Positions 9,149 through 18,044 are shown, numbered from the stretch's first letter. The stretch: DNA of 55,444 nt from an uncultured Bacilli bacterium (GCA_910578855.1 CAJTRV010000003.1:1-55444), one strand, 5' to 3'. Program-made: numbers and translations. The notes: a model not told the origin generated them from the letters alone.

Positions 9149-9406
9149 TTAAGAAGTTCTATTTTGAAGATTTTGTTTCATAATCTCCAGAAATTGCATT
9201 CCAATGCGGGCCACTTCATCAGGATCATCAACTGGTGTTAATTTCAAGCCCTCATCATCAAGTGATTCTTCATAAAATTGAAAATGATTAGGCTCTTCTT
9301 TGGCCATTAAATAAACATATTTCTTTTGATCGATCATTGCCGTCTCTAAAACAAAATAGGCTTTGTCATCAGTAAGTTTTACAATACTATTCTTTTCAAT
9401 TCCCAT
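9149..9406 (-). CDS. Small acidic protein, DUF1292-like
   Basis: An 85-residue protein, mostly predicted beta strand in the first half (IVKLTDDKAYFVLETAMIDQ, KYVYLMA) and acidic in the second (EESLDDEGLKLTPVDDPDEV). The pattern of a short barrel-like repeat, a hydrophobic YVYLMA strand and an acidic tail recalls DUF1292 proteins of Firmicutes, whose function is unknown. Its ATG overlaps the stop codon of the gene upstream (TAATG), so the two are translationally coupled. The assignment is by pattern only. Confidence 0.6.
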   Translation of the reverse strand: MGIEKNSIVKLTDDKAYFVLETAMIDQKKYVYLMAKEEPNHFQFYEESLDDEGLKLTPVDDPDEVARIGMQFLEIMKQNLQNRTS

Positions 9407-9672
9407 TATTTCTGTTTCACCTTACTATTATTATGATGCATTTGATAAGCCTCATATCCATAAAAGATCGCTCCTAATCCAGAAATAATTGGTATCAAAA
9501 CTGCAGGCGTCTTGAATTGATTGGTCATCGCTAATGTCAAAGTCGAAGCAACAGTAGCCCCAATTAAAACATAAGTTGCCTCTAAAGCATAATTTTTATC
9601 TTCTAATGAAAAATCAGTATCAAGTGATGTTACACTTTCAACGTATAATGGTTCTTTTTTTGGTTCTTCCAT
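9406..9672 (-). CDS. Small membrane protein, unknown function
   Basis: An 88-residue protein with an acidic N-terminus (MEEPKKEPLYVESVTSLD) and two hydrophobic segments, about residues 31-51 (YVLIGATVASTLTLAM) and 57-73 (AVLIPIISGLGAIFYGY), then a short basic tail. The ATG at 9670-9672 is used because GGAGG lies 6 bases upstream; a longer frame reaching 9765 would run across the tuf terminator. It is coupled to the DUF1292-like gene by a TAATG overlap. I do not recognise the family. Confidence 0.65.
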   Translation of the reverse strand: MEEPKKEPLYVESVTSLDTDFSLEDKNYALEATYVLIGATVASTLTLAMTNQFKTPAVLIPIISGLGAIFYGYEAYQMHHNNSKVKQK

Positions 9673-9722
9673 ATTATCCCTCCGAATAAGTAATATTTTA
9701 TCACTTCTACTACTTAGAGTCA

Positions 9723-9753
9723 AATAGAAAAGACAAGCAAAATACTTGTCTTT
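9723..9753 (-). terminator. Terminator of tuf
   Basis: Minus strand perfect 9-bp stem AAAGACAAG / CTTGTCTTT (9729-9737 and 9745-9753), 7-base loop and a T-rich tail, 11 bases after the tuf stop. Confidence 0.85.
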
Positions 9754-9764
9754 AATTGGTTTCA

Positions 9765-10949
9765 TTATTCGATAATGTCAGAAACGTTACCAGCACCAAC
9801 TGTTCTTCCACCTTCACGAATAGAGAACTTCGTTCCATTTTCGATCGCGATTGGAGCAATTAATTCTACTGTCATTTCAACATTGTCTCCAGGCATAACC
9901 ATTTCTACACCTTCAGGTAATTCAATAACTCCTGTAACATCAGTTGTTCTGAAATAGAACTGAGGACGGTAGTTACTGAAGAATGGAGTATGTCTTCCAC
10001 CTTCTTCTTTGCTAAGTACATATACTTGTGCTTTGAATTTCTTATGTGGATTAACACTACCTGGTTTACACAATACTTGACCACGTTCTACCTCTTCTCG
10101 AGAAATACCACGTAATAATACTCCAGCATTGTCTCCAGCTTCTGCATAATCCAATTGTTTACGGAACATTTCGATTCCTGTAACAACTGCTTTTTGAGTT
10201 TCTTTAATACCAACGATTTCAATTTCATCATTTAATTTCAATTGTCCACGTTCTACACGTCCGGTAACAACAGTTCCACGACCTGTAATTGTAAATACGT
10301 CTTCAATTGGCATTAAGAATGGCTTGTCAATATCTCTAGTTGGTGTTTCGATCCAGCTATCAACAGCATCCATTAATTCATTAACTGCATCTACATATTT
10401 TTGTTCTCCTTCAAGAGCTTTCAATGCAGATCCACGAATAACTGGAGTCGCATCTCCATCAAATCCATACTCGCTTAATAATTCACGAATTTCCATTTCT
10501 ACTAAGTCTAATAATTCTTCGTCATCAACCATGTCACATTTGTTCATGAATACAACCATACGTGGTACTCCAACTTGACGAGCAAGTAAGATGTGTTCAC
10601 GAGTTTGTGCCATTGGTCCATCTGTTGCAGCAATAACTAAGATTGCTCCATCCATTTGAGCAGCACCTGTAATCATGTTTTTAACATAGTCAGCATGCCC
10701 TGGACAGTCTACGTGAGCATAGTGACGTTTGTCAGTACGATATTCAACGTGGGCTGTGTTAATTGTAATTCCACGTTCTCTTTCTTCTGGTGCTTTATCA
10801 ATATTTGCATATTCTTCAAATTGAGCGTACCCTTTTTTAGATAATACACTTGTAATAGCAGCAGTTAAAGTCGTTTTACCGTGGTCTACGTGTCCGATTG
10901 TACCAATATTCATATGTGGTAACGAACGGTCATATTTTTCTTTTGCCAT
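9765..10949 (-). CDS. tuf: Elongation factor Tu
   Basis: GTPase that delivers aminoacyl-tRNA to the ribosome. 394 residues, full length. P-loop GHVDHGKTTLTAAI, switch II region DCPGHADYVKNMI, NKCDM, domain 2 RGTVVTGRVERGQ and the C-terminal GGRTVGAGNV are all present. The ATG at 10947-10949 follows AAGGAGG; the frame extends upstream but without a ribosome site. It is the last gene of the rpsL-rpsG-fusA-tuf (str) cluster but also has its own promoter in the 139-base gap after fusA, allowing extra expression. Confidence 0.98.
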   Translation of the reverse strand: MAKEKYDRSLPHMNIGTIGHVDHGKTTLTAAITSVLSKKGYAQFEEYANIDKAPEERERGITINTAHVEYRTDKRHYAHVDCPGHADYVKNMITGAAQMDGAILVIAATDGPMAQTREHILLARQVGVPRMVVFMNKCDMVDDEELLDLVEMEIRELLSEYGFDGDATPVIRGSALKALEGEQKYVDAVNELMDAVDSWIETPTRDIDKPFLMPIEDVFTITGRGTVVTGRVERGQLKLNDEIEIVGIKETQKAVVTGIEMFRKQLDYAEAGDNAGVLLRGISREEVERGQVLCKPGSVNPHKKFKAQVYVLSKEEGGRHTPFFSNYRPQFYFRTTDVTGVIELPEGVEMVMPGDNVEMTVELIAPIAIENGTKFSIREGGRTVGAGNVSDIIE

Positions 10950-10983
10950 AATAAATTTCCTCCTTATATTAATTACATCTCTT

Positions 10984-11012
10984 ATTTTATATGAACTAAT
11001 GCAAAATATCAA
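10984..11012 (-). promoter_or_regulatory. Internal promoter of tuf
   Basis: Minus strand TTGATA (11007-11012), 17 bases, TAAAAT (10984-10989), in the fusA-tuf gap. Confidence 0.6.
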
Positions 11013-11088
11013 GTACTTTCCATTAATTTCATCAGTTTTTATACAAATACTGGAAGAAATGAAATCATTTCCCCCAAATATTTATCTC

Positions 11089-13161
11089 TTAGTTTCCACC
11101 ATTTTTCTTAATGATGTCTTCTGCAATATTTTTTGGAACTTCTTCATAGTGATCGAACACCATTGTAAAGTTTCCACGTCCTTGGGTATTAGAACGTAAA
11201 CTAGTCGCATATCCAAACATCTCTGAAAGTGGTACCATTGCATCGATTGCTAATGCATTTCCACGTGATTCTTGACCTAGTGGACGTCCTCGGCGAGAAG
11301 TAATATCTCCCATTACGTTTCCTAGATATTCATCTGGTACAACCACTTGAACTTTCATAATTGGTTCGAGAAGTACTGGACTACACTTTTTCTTAGCCTC
11401 TTTTAGTGCTAAACTAGCAGCTACTTTAAAGGCCATTTCATTAGAGTCAACATCATGGTATGAACCATCAAACAATGTTGCTTTTACATCGACCATAGGA
11501 TATCCAGCAAGAACACCAGTTTTCATCGCGTCTTGTAGTCCCTTATCGGTTACTGGAATATATTCACGAGGAACCACTCCACCAACGATCGCATCGACAA
11601 ACTCATATCCTTTGTCTTTGTTTGGCTCAAACTTAATCCATACGTGTCCGTATTGTCCACGTCCACCTGATTGTTTTACATACTTACCTTCACACTCTGC
11701 TGTCTGTGTAAGTGTCTCACGGTAACTAACTTGTGGTTGCCCAATATTGGCTTCCACATTGAACTCACGCTTCATACGATCAACGATAATATCAAGGTGA
11801 AGTTCTCCCATTCCCGCAATAATCGTCTGACCAGTTTCATGGTTTGTACTAGCGCGGAATGTTGGATCCTCTTCACTTAATTTTTGAAGGGCAATTCCCA
11901 TCTTATCTTGATCTGCTTTTGATTTAGGTTCAACCGCTAACTCGATTACTGGTTCTGGGAACTCCATGGATTCTAAAATGATTGGTTTTTTCTCATCACA
12001 TAAAGAGTCTCCCGTAGTCGTATTCTTAAGTCCTACTGCAGCTGCAATATCTCCAGTATATACTTCAGTAATCTCAGTACGGTTATTAGCGTGCATCTGT
12101 AAGATACGTCCAATTCGTTCTTTCTTATCTTTTGTAGCATTCAAGATATAAGAACCACTACTTAGTTTACCAGAGTAAACTCGGAAGAACGTAAGACGTC
12201 CAACAAATGGATCTGTCATTACTTTAAACGCTAAAGCACTAAATGGTTCATCATCAGATGGATGACGTTCCATTTCATTTCCACTTAAATCAACCCCTTT
12301 TACAGAAGCAATATCTGTTGGAGCTGGTAGATAATCTACCACCGCGTCAAGTAATAATTTAATACCAGTATTTCCTAGCGCAGTTCCACACATTACAGGG
12401 AAGAATTTAACATCCAATGTTCCTTTACGGATTGCCCGTTTTAACATTTCTACTGGAATATCTTCACCCTCTAAATATTTATTCATTAATTCATCATCGA
12501 ATTCCGCTACAGCTTCGATTAACTCTGCTCGCTTCTCTTCGGCGATATCTTTGGCATCTGCAGGAATTTCAATTTCTTCCGCATTCTCCTCTGGACCTCT
12601 ATCATAATGATAACATTTCATTGTTACCAAATCGATAATTGTCTTGAACTCACTTTCTGCGCCAAGTGGCCATTCAATTGGAGCAAAATTAACATCTAAC
12701 CGATCTTTGATTGTCGTCAAACAATGAGTAAAGTCAGCACCCATTTTATCCATCTTATTACAGAAGATAATTCGTGGTACATCGAACTCGTCTGCTTGCC
12801 GCCAAACAGTCTCAGTTTGTGGTTCTACTCCAGCTTGTGTATCAAGTAGTGCTACGGCACCATCTAATACTCGTAGAGATCGTGATACTTCAACTGTAAA
12901 GTCAACGTGTCCTGGGGTATCGATAATATTTAAACGATGCCCTTTCCAAAATGCCGTTGTCGCAGCGGAAGTAATCGTGATTCCACGTTCTTGTTCTTGC
13001 TCCATCCAGTCCATTTGGCTAGCTCCATCATGGGTCTCACCAATTTTGTGGATTTTATGAGTATGGAATAAGACACGCTCTGTACAAGTTGTTTTCCCTG
13101 CATCGATATGTGCCATGATTCCAAAGTTACGTGTATTTTCTAAACTATATTCACGAGCCAT
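11089..13161 (-). CDS. fusA: Elongation factor G
   Basis: GTPase that drives translocation and, with RRF, ribosome recycling. 690 residues, normal length. Motifs: AHIDAGKTTCTERV, the switch I segment GITITSAATT, DTPGHVDFTVEV, NKMDK, and the domain IV segment GGRGQYGHVWIKFEP. It lies 25 bases downstream of rpsG in the str operon. Confidence 0.98.
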   Translation of the reverse strand: MAREYSLENTRNFGIMAHIDAGKTTCTERVLFHTHKIHKIGETHDGASQMDWMEQEQERGITITSAATTAFWKGHRLNIIDTPGHVDFTVEVSRSLRVLDGAVALLDTQAGVEPQTETVWRQADEFDVPRIIFCNKMDKMGADFTHCLTTIKDRLDVNFAPIEWPLGAESEFKTIIDLVTMKCYHYDRGPEENAEEIEIPADAKDIAEEKRAELIEAVAEFDDELMNKYLEGEDIPVEMLKRAIRKGTLDVKFFPVMCGTALGNTGIKLLLDAVVDYLPAPTDIASVKGVDLSGNEMERHPSDDEPFSALAFKVMTDPFVGRLTFFRVYSGKLSSGSYILNATKDKKERIGRILQMHANNRTEITEVYTGDIAAAVGLKNTTTGDSLCDEKKPIILESMEFPEPVIELAVEPKSKADQDKMGIALQKLSEEDPTFRASTNHETGQTIIAGMGELHLDIIVDRMKREFNVEANIGQPQVSYRETLTQTAECEGKYVKQSGGRGQYGHVWIKFEPNKDKGYEFVDAIVGGVVPREYIPVTDKGLQDAMKTGVLAGYPMVDVKATLFDGSYHDVDSNEMAFKVAASLALKEAKKKCSPVLLEPIMKVQVVVPDEYLGNVMGDITSRRGRPLGQESRGNALAIDAMVPLSEMFGYATSLRSNTQGRGNFTMVFDHYEEVPKNIAEDIIKKNGGN

Positions 13162-13186
13162 AAATAATCCTTTCCTTTATTATATT

Positions 13187-13654
13187 TTACCAACGGTAAT
13201 GAGCAAATGCTTTATTGGCTTCAGCCATTCGATGAGTATCCTCACGTTTTTTTACAGCTCCACCAATTCCATTACTAGCATCAACGATTTCATTTGCTAA
13301 TTTCTCAGCCATCGTATGACCACCACGATTACGAGCATTTTCTTTTAACCAACGAAGGGCTAACGTCTGTGCTTCATCGGCTCTTACTTCGATTGGTACT
13401 TGGTAGTTCGCTCCACCAACCCGACGTGTTTTTACTTTTAACGCTGGCTTGATGTTTTCCATTGCTGCTTCAAACACTTCCATTGGTTCCTTATTGGTTT
13501 TCTCTTTTACCATGTCAAATGCTTTATAAACAATCGTCTGCGCTTTTCCTTTTTTACCATCTAACATAATCGTATTGATTAATTTCGTTACTAATTTAGA
13601 ATTGTACATTGGATCTGCTAACACATCTCTTTTTACTGCACGATTTTTACGCAT
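13187..13654 (-). CDS. rpsG: 30S ribosomal protein S7
   Basis: Primary 16S rRNA-binding protein of the 30S head. 155 residues, full length, with the N-terminal RKNRAVKRDVLADP, the LINTIMLDGKK helix and the C-terminal MAEANKAFAHYRW typical of bacterial S7. It sits between rpsL and fusA in standard str-operon order. Confidence 0.98.
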   Translation of the reverse strand: MRKNRAVKRDVLADPMYNSKLVTKLINTIMLDGKKGKAQTIVYKAFDMVKEKTNKEPMEVFEAAMENIKPALKVKTRRVGGANYQVPIEVRADEAQTLALRWLKENARNRGGHTMAEKLANEIVDASNGIGGAVKKREDTHRMAEANKAFAHYRW

Positions 13655-13683
13655 AAGTTTCTCCTTTCTTTATCATATTTTTA

Positions 13684-14100
13684 CTATTTACTCTTTGGTT
13701 TCTTTGTTCCATATTTACTACGTCCTTGACGACGCGCATCGACTCCAGCTGTATCTAGGGTTCCACGAATAATGTGATAACGTACTCCGACTAAGTCTTT
13801 TACACGTCCCCCACGAATTAATACAACACTGTGCTCTTGTAAGTTATGTCCTTCTCCAGGAATATAAGCAGTTACTTCCATATTGTTACTCAAACGAACA
13901 CGTGCATATTTACGTAACGCCGAGTTTGGTTTCTTAGGTGTCATCGTTCCTACACGAGTACATACACCACGCTTTTGCGGTGAATTTAAACTAGTGTAAC
14001 GCTTTTCTTGACTGTTATATCCAACTCCAAGAACTGGTGCCTTACTTTTTCGCTTTTTGTCTTTACGTCCTTTACGAACTAATTGATTAATTGTTGGCAT
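13684..14100 (-). CDS. rpsL: 30S ribosomal protein S12, unusual V104
   Basis: Decoding-centre protein of the 30S subunit. 138 residues with the usual TMTPKKPNSALRKYARVRLSN block, keeping both streptomycin-related lysines (PKKPNS and RVKDL). The next conserved motif, normally KDLPGVRYH, reads KDLVGVRYH: the proline equivalent to E. coli Pro90 is Val104 (codon GTC at 13789-13791). Changes at this residue are known to alter streptomycin response in other bacteria. First gene of the str operon, with its own promoter and a structured leader. Confidence 0.97.
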   Translation of the reverse strand: MPTINQLVRKGRKDKKRKSKAPVLGVGYNSQEKRYTSLNSPQKRGVCTRVGTMTPKKPNSALRKYARVRLSNNMEVTAYIPGEGHNLQEHSVVLIRGGRVKDLVGVRYHIIRGTLDTAGVDARRQGRSKYGTKKPKSK

Positions 14101-14156
14101 TGGTATCCTCCTTCCTTACTACACACTTCCAGGTGTCTCACATTCTCTCTAATGAA

Positions 14157-14176
14157 AGATTTACCGAAGTAAATCT
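14157..14176 (-). promoter_or_regulatory. UUCG-capped hairpin in the rpsL leader
   Basis: The minus-strand leader between the promoter and rpsL contains a perfect 8-bp stem AGATTTAC / GTAAATCT closed by a C(UUCG)G tetraloop, followed by TTC. It may stabilise the 5' end or act as a weak attenuator; this is inference. Confidence 0.6.
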
Positions 14177-14194
14177 CAAATGAAATGCATACCT

Positions 14195-14224
14195 ACTATA
14201 CCACTTTTAGTATATGCCTGTCAA
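14195..14224 (-). promoter_or_regulatory. Strong SigA promoter of the str operon
   Basis: Minus strand TTGACA (14219-14224), 18 bases, TATAGT (14195-14200) with an extended TGG before the -10. The leader before rpsL is about 90 bases. Confidence 0.8.
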
Positions 14225-14253
14225 TGCATTTCTTGCGTTTTCCGCCTACTTTT

Positions 14254-14712
14254 TTATTTATCTTTTAAAACATCATATCCGGCGGTCTCATACTCATCTT
14301 CACATTTTAGATAAGTTTGATAGGTACCATTTTGCTTATGATGTTCAACATATCCAGTACATAGGATATCAGGATCATCCAGAGCCTGAACTGCTGCAAA
14401 ATATTGATTTTGAACCAAGGTTAGGATCGTCACAACTTCGACATCCCCTTCCTGACTATTTGAAAGAAAATAAGGCGCACTACACTCGGCAATTTGTTTT
14501 TCTAGCGATGCATAATCATCGGCCATAATCATATTTGCTGTATCATCATTTTCATAATCTTGATCTGGTGTGACATAAGTTCCGGTTCCTGTTCCACCAG
14601 GTGATACCGAAGACATAACTTGATTATAAAGAATAGCAACAATCGTAAGCGATAAGGCTACAACAACTAAGAAAGCCATCACTTCTAATTTTCCAAATCC
14701 CTTTTGATTCAT
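14254..14712 (-). CDS. Divergent type IV pilin-like protein
   Basis: A 152-residue protein. The ATG at 14710-14712 is used because AGAGGGA lies 5 bases upstream; the frame extends further but inside the upstream regulator. The N-terminus MNQKG / FGKLEVMAFLVVVALSLTIVAILY fits a prepilin signal: basic leader, Gly at -1, Phe at +1, Glu at +5, then a hydrophobic helix. Its motif is less canonical than the FTLIE of the other pilins here. The mature part has a Gly/Thr-rich linker, three Cys residues and an acidic C-terminal half. It follows the NUDIX-type regulator by 13 bases. Function unknown; pseudopilin is the best guess. Confidence 0.65.
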   Translation of the reverse strand: MNQKGFGKLEVMAFLVVVALSLTIVAILYNQVMSSVSPGGTGTGTYVTPDQDYENDDTANMIMADDYASLEKQIAECSAPYFLSNSQEGDVEVVTILTLVQNQYFAAVQALDDPDILCTGYVEHHKQNGTYQTYLKCEDEYETAGYDVLKDK

Positions 14713-14725
14713 AGAATCCCTCTTT

Positions 14726-15379
14726 CTAATAATGTAATTCAAACGGTTCTTTAAAGCGATATAATTTAGCTGGGCGACCACTCATTCCTTCTGTCTGATC
14801 CCCCGTTTCCTCAATTAAATCATGTTGCATAAATTTCTTACGAAAATTACGCCGATCTAGCGGATGATCTAAAATCATCTCACAAGCTCGCTGCATCTCT
14901 GGTAACGAGAAATCACTTGGAAATAAATACTCTAAAATATGATAATCGCGTAACATCGTCCGTAATTGAACGATCGTCTCTGTAATAATCTGTTCATGAT
15001 CAAATCCTAACTTTGGTAACTTATTAATCGGAAACCAATTTAAATCATCAAGCGAATGTTCAACTTGCTTTAAAGCAATCGATACACTATCGATAAGTCC
15101 TAAATAAGAAATCCCAATCACTCGCTTATTAACTTTCCGTTCTAATGCACCAAAAACACCAACTTGTTTCATCTCAATTACGGGTAATTTGGCCTTTTTT
15201 GTGATACAAAGTGCTAACGCTTCCTCGATCATCATATCTTGCTTTACCAACTGACTGGGTAAGATCCAATATCCCTTATAAGGATCTCGTTTATTCCGAC
15301 AAAGTAAAATCTTTACTTCCCCATCGATTACCGTAATCAAATTGGCAACAACTTCGACATAATTCATTTCTTGTTTCAT
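14726..15379 (-). CDS. NrtR-like NUDIX-family transcriptional regulator
   Basis: A 217-residue protein with an N-terminal NUDIX fold (about 1-140: VVANLITVIDGEVKILLCRNKRDPYKGYWILPSQLV) and a C-terminal winged-helix domain ending in GMSGRPAKLYRF. The NUDIX box is degenerate (IEEALALCITKKAKLP instead of REUxEExGU), so it should sense a ligand rather than hydrolyse one. This is the NrtR layout; known NrtR proteins bind ADP-ribose-type ligands and control NAD genes, but the ligand here is unknown. The ATG at 15377-15379 follows AAGGGGTGTAAGG. A palindrome covers its -35 box, suggesting autoregulation. A pilin-like gene follows in the same transcript. Confidence 0.8.
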   Translation of the reverse strand: MKQEMNYVEVVANLITVIDGEVKILLCRNKRDPYKGYWILPSQLVKQDMMIEEALALCITKKAKLPVIEMKQVGVFGALERKVNKRVIGISYLGLIDSVSIALKQVEHSLDDLNWFPINKLPKLGFDHEQIITETIVQLRTMLRDYHILEYLFPSDFSLPEMQRACEMILDHPLDRRNFRKKFMQHDLIEETGDQTEGMSGRPAKLYRFKEPFELHY

Positions 15380-15413
15380 CCTTACACCCCTTTGTGTTTT
15401 TACTACACGGTAT

Positions 15414-15448
15414 ATTATAACATGTTCTTCTTTTCTGTCAAGTTGACA
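15414..15448 (-). promoter_or_regulatory. Promoter of the NrtR-like gene with palindromic operator
   Basis: Minus strand TTGACA (15436-15441), 16 bases, TATAAT (15414-15419). The -35 box is one half of a perfect 6-1-6 palindrome, TGTCAA-N-TTGACA (15436-15448), a likely operator for the gene product. Confidence 0.7.
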
Positions 15449-15498
15449 CGAATTCACCTATCTTTACTATATGACGTTTCAAAGAATTGGTGTATCAT

Positions 15499-15533
15499 CA
15501 AAAAAATATTTAGAGTGATACATTCTAAATATT
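15499..15533 (-). terminator. Terminator overlapping the stop codon of the cysteine-rich protein gene
   Basis: Minus strand 10-bp stem AATATTTAGA / TCTAAATATT (15505-15514 and 15524-15533) followed by six or more T. The TAG stop at 15525-15527 lies inside the 5' arm. Confidence 0.85.
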
Positions 15534-17933
15534 CTTTCCTTTGGCTAACAGACAAATTTTATGATTGTCATTTCCTTGATTTAGGGAGCAATTCATACAA
15601 TCCATTTTCTTGGTCTCCTGGTTCCATAGACATTTGACATTGTCCTGAATTGGTTTATCAGCACAACTATAAAAAGCATCTCCACGCCCAACATTGTAAC
15701 AAGTCGATTGATCATGATTTACAATAACTCCATAATGGGCAATCTCCTTTAGAAAATTACTCGTACAACGTTTCCCATTATTTTGACTACTACAAGTTAA
15801 GTTAAAATCACTATACTCTGTTGTTTTATTATAGCTTTTAATCTTTCTAATTGCTGATGGTGTTAATGTAAAAGAATACATCGGCGTCTTCTTATAAACA
15901 TCGTTTTCTTTTACATGACGATTCTTCTTAATATAATGATCGATATCGCTCGTCGTCCAGTTAATCCCGGGTTCTCGTCCTAACCCTGCTTCCCCAGGAA
16001 AGGGATTGGTTAACGAAATAGGACGATAGATAATATTTAATCCATCAAACCCTGTATTTCCCTCATCATTCTCACAATGACTTCCATAACAACGATCACA
16101 GTGTTCACCAACACAATCAGGATCATCACAATCATCACCTGTACAAGGAATAAGCCGGTTAATTACCTTATATTCACAGCTATAAGTTGCTTCCTTAACA
16201 AAGTGGCCATCAGTCCCAATATTTTGATACGTAAGACTTATGGGATACGTCCCCGTTGGGGTTTTATAATAAACAGGATAATTGGGGTAGCCAATATCAA
16301 TATATCGGTTATTTATGGCGATATCACCAAGTACTTGATCAACCGCTTTTCCATCGGTTTTCTGAATATAACGATTGGTCTTTTCTGGCATTGTATGCTT
16401 ATACTTTTCTGATACTGTCGAATAAATAGAAGTATTCGCATATTCTTCCAGTACGGTATATTCTTGCAGCTGACAATGAGTAGTTCCCAAGATACGTGGA
16501 ATATCTTTAATACTAATGGCTTTATTAATATCTAAGGCACTGACATTTTGACAAGTAGATTTATAGATTGTTCTATTATGTGCTTTGGTGTTCACCGGTT
16601 CCGCTTCCTTCTTCTCAATAAGCGTTTTTGTTAGAGGTACATTTCGTGCGTAAGCTCTAGAAGGCATGTCCTGGTGATGAACGGTAATTGCTGAAGTATC
16701 AGAAACACGATCAGCCTTACCATCAAGATTACATTTTTCCAATGTATTTTCGAGGTATTTAATATTTTTCTTGAGTTCATTTAATGACCACTTATAACCA
16801 TTCACGCCACCAATGGCATCGTCATCAGGAATATAGTCATACCACATATTATCAAAATCAATCGAATTATAAGGAACACCATCTTCACTCTGCCAACAAT
16901 AGGTTTGCCATTCTGCTTCATAAGCCCCAACTGCCAGCTTCTCATATTTTACCCTTGACCATATATGATCTTGCCTGGCTGGACAACCAGTTTTACTTTT
17001 CTGTTCTTCCGTTTTCCAGGTACACGTTCCATCTTTATTGGGCTTCTTATTTCCAGGCGTTCCATTTGGACACATATAGAAATAACAAGTTCGTTGGGTA
17101 GCCCTTCCATGATCAACGACCTCATCTTTCGTCTCTTTAAATATATACCGTTTCTTTTGAGTAGCACTTAATAAAGCATTACATTTCGCTTCTCGTTCCT
17201 CTTCTGGTGTTTTTGAATCAATCCCGAAGGGAACATCTGGTTTCCTATATCCAGCAACCGTTGTATTAGCCTCTACAGATTTGATTACCGTTTTTGGTAT
17301 ACATCCAAAATGTTCCAATAATTTTTGTTTATTATATATCTTAGTATCATTCATTATATACCCTATAGCATCTTCACCCATGGAATCAAAGGTTTTATAA
17401 AAATCACTATTTTTATCAGCATTATCACCTTTGAAATCTAAATTTTGTAGTAACTCACATATCGAAACATCAGAATTTTTCTGATGGTCTTCCCGGAAAA
17501 TATGCATCACGAGAAAATTAATTCCCGCTTCACCACCAGTTTTTTCCTCCCATTCCCGCTTCCATTTCTCCCAATTAATTGTTGTTTCACATTCTCGTTT
17601 CCGTTCAGTGACAATCTCTTCCCAGATAAAATGATTCCCTCCTAAAATTGAATCATACTGGTCAACACTAATCCACGGTACTTTATTGGGAAACCTTGTC
17701 GTTGCTTCTTCCCGGCAAATAGAATAACAATATCCTGGAACAATATCTTTCTTATACGCATTACAATTGTTATTTTTGATCGTTCCTAAGTCAGGATCAC
17801 GATAAGTACCTGTTTCCTCACAGTAGTCATTCTTATCGATCACTGCTGTACAAGCCCCCGCAGCCTGCACACTCCTTGGGATTAAAAAAATAATGACCAA
17901 TAATAATATCATTCCTATCCGTTTTACCTTCAT
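15525..17933 (-). CDS. Large exported cysteine-rich protein, unknown family
   Basis: An 802-residue protein with a clear signal peptide (MKVKRIGMILLLVIIFLIPRSVQA, cleavage likely after VQA). I count about 32 cysteines in the mature chain. They are clustered near the N-terminus, in a compact stretch around residues 605-635 (CTGDDCDDPDCVGEHCDRCY) and near the C-terminus. There is no membrane anchor, LPxTG motif or lipobox after the signal, so it should be secreted or held non-covalently. Many Cys in a Gram-positive exported protein suggest disulfides or metal binding. It is a single-gene unit with its own promoter and terminator. I do not recognise the family. Confidence 0.8.
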   Translation of the reverse strand: MKVKRIGMILLLVIIFLIPRSVQAAGACTAVIDKNDYCEETGTYRDPDLGTIKNNNCNAYKKDIVPGYCYSICREEATTRFPNKVPWISVDQYDSILGGNHFIWEEIVTERKRECETTINWEKWKREWEEKTGGEAGINFLVMHIFREDHQKNSDVSICELLQNLDFKGDNADKNSDFYKTFDSMGEDAIGYIMNDTKIYNKQKLLEHFGCIPKTVIKSVEANTTVAGYRKPDVPFGIDSKTPEEEREAKCNALLSATQKKRYIFKETKDEVVDHGRATQRTCYFYMCPNGTPGNKKPNKDGTCTWKTEEQKSKTGCPARQDHIWSRVKYEKLAVGAYEAEWQTYCWQSEDGVPYNSIDFDNMWYDYIPDDDAIGGVNGYKWSLNELKKNIKYLENTLEKCNLDGKADRVSDTSAITVHHQDMPSRAYARNVPLTKTLIEKKEAEPVNTKAHNRTIYKSTCQNVSALDINKAISIKDIPRILGTTHCQLQEYTVLEEYANTSIYSTVSEKYKHTMPEKTNRYIQKTDGKAVDQVLGDIAINNRYIDIGYPNYPVYYKTPTGTYPISLTYQNIGTDGHFVKEATYSCEYKVINRLIPCTGDDCDDPDCVGEHCDRCYGSHCENDEGNTGFDGLNIIYRPISLTNPFPGEAGLGREPGINWTTSDIDHYIKKNRHVKENDVYKKTPMYSFTLTPSAIRKIKSYNKTTEYSDFNLTCSSQNNGKRCTSNFLKEIAHYGVIVNHDQSTCYNVGRGDAFYSCADKPIQDNVKCLWNQETKKMDCMNCSLNQGNDNHKICLLAKGKNI

Positions 17934-17958
17934 ACTGCCACCTCATTACACTATCATG

Positions 17959-17987
17959 ATAATATCACAAAAATAAGGGTAATGCAA
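17959..17987 (-). promoter_or_regulatory. Promoter of the cysteine-rich protein gene
   Basis: Minus strand TTGCAT (17982-17987), 17 bases, TATTAT (17959-17964). Confidence 0.65.
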
Positions 17988-18044
17988 GTATCTTATTTTC
18001 AACACCTGCCATACTATACAATGAGGATGGAAAGGGGGATTGAA

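Noticed and set aside
9673..9765. N-terminal extension of the 88-residue membrane protein up to the tuf stop
   Set aside because: It would cross the tuf terminator and lacks a ribosome site; GGAGG stands correctly before the internal ATG.
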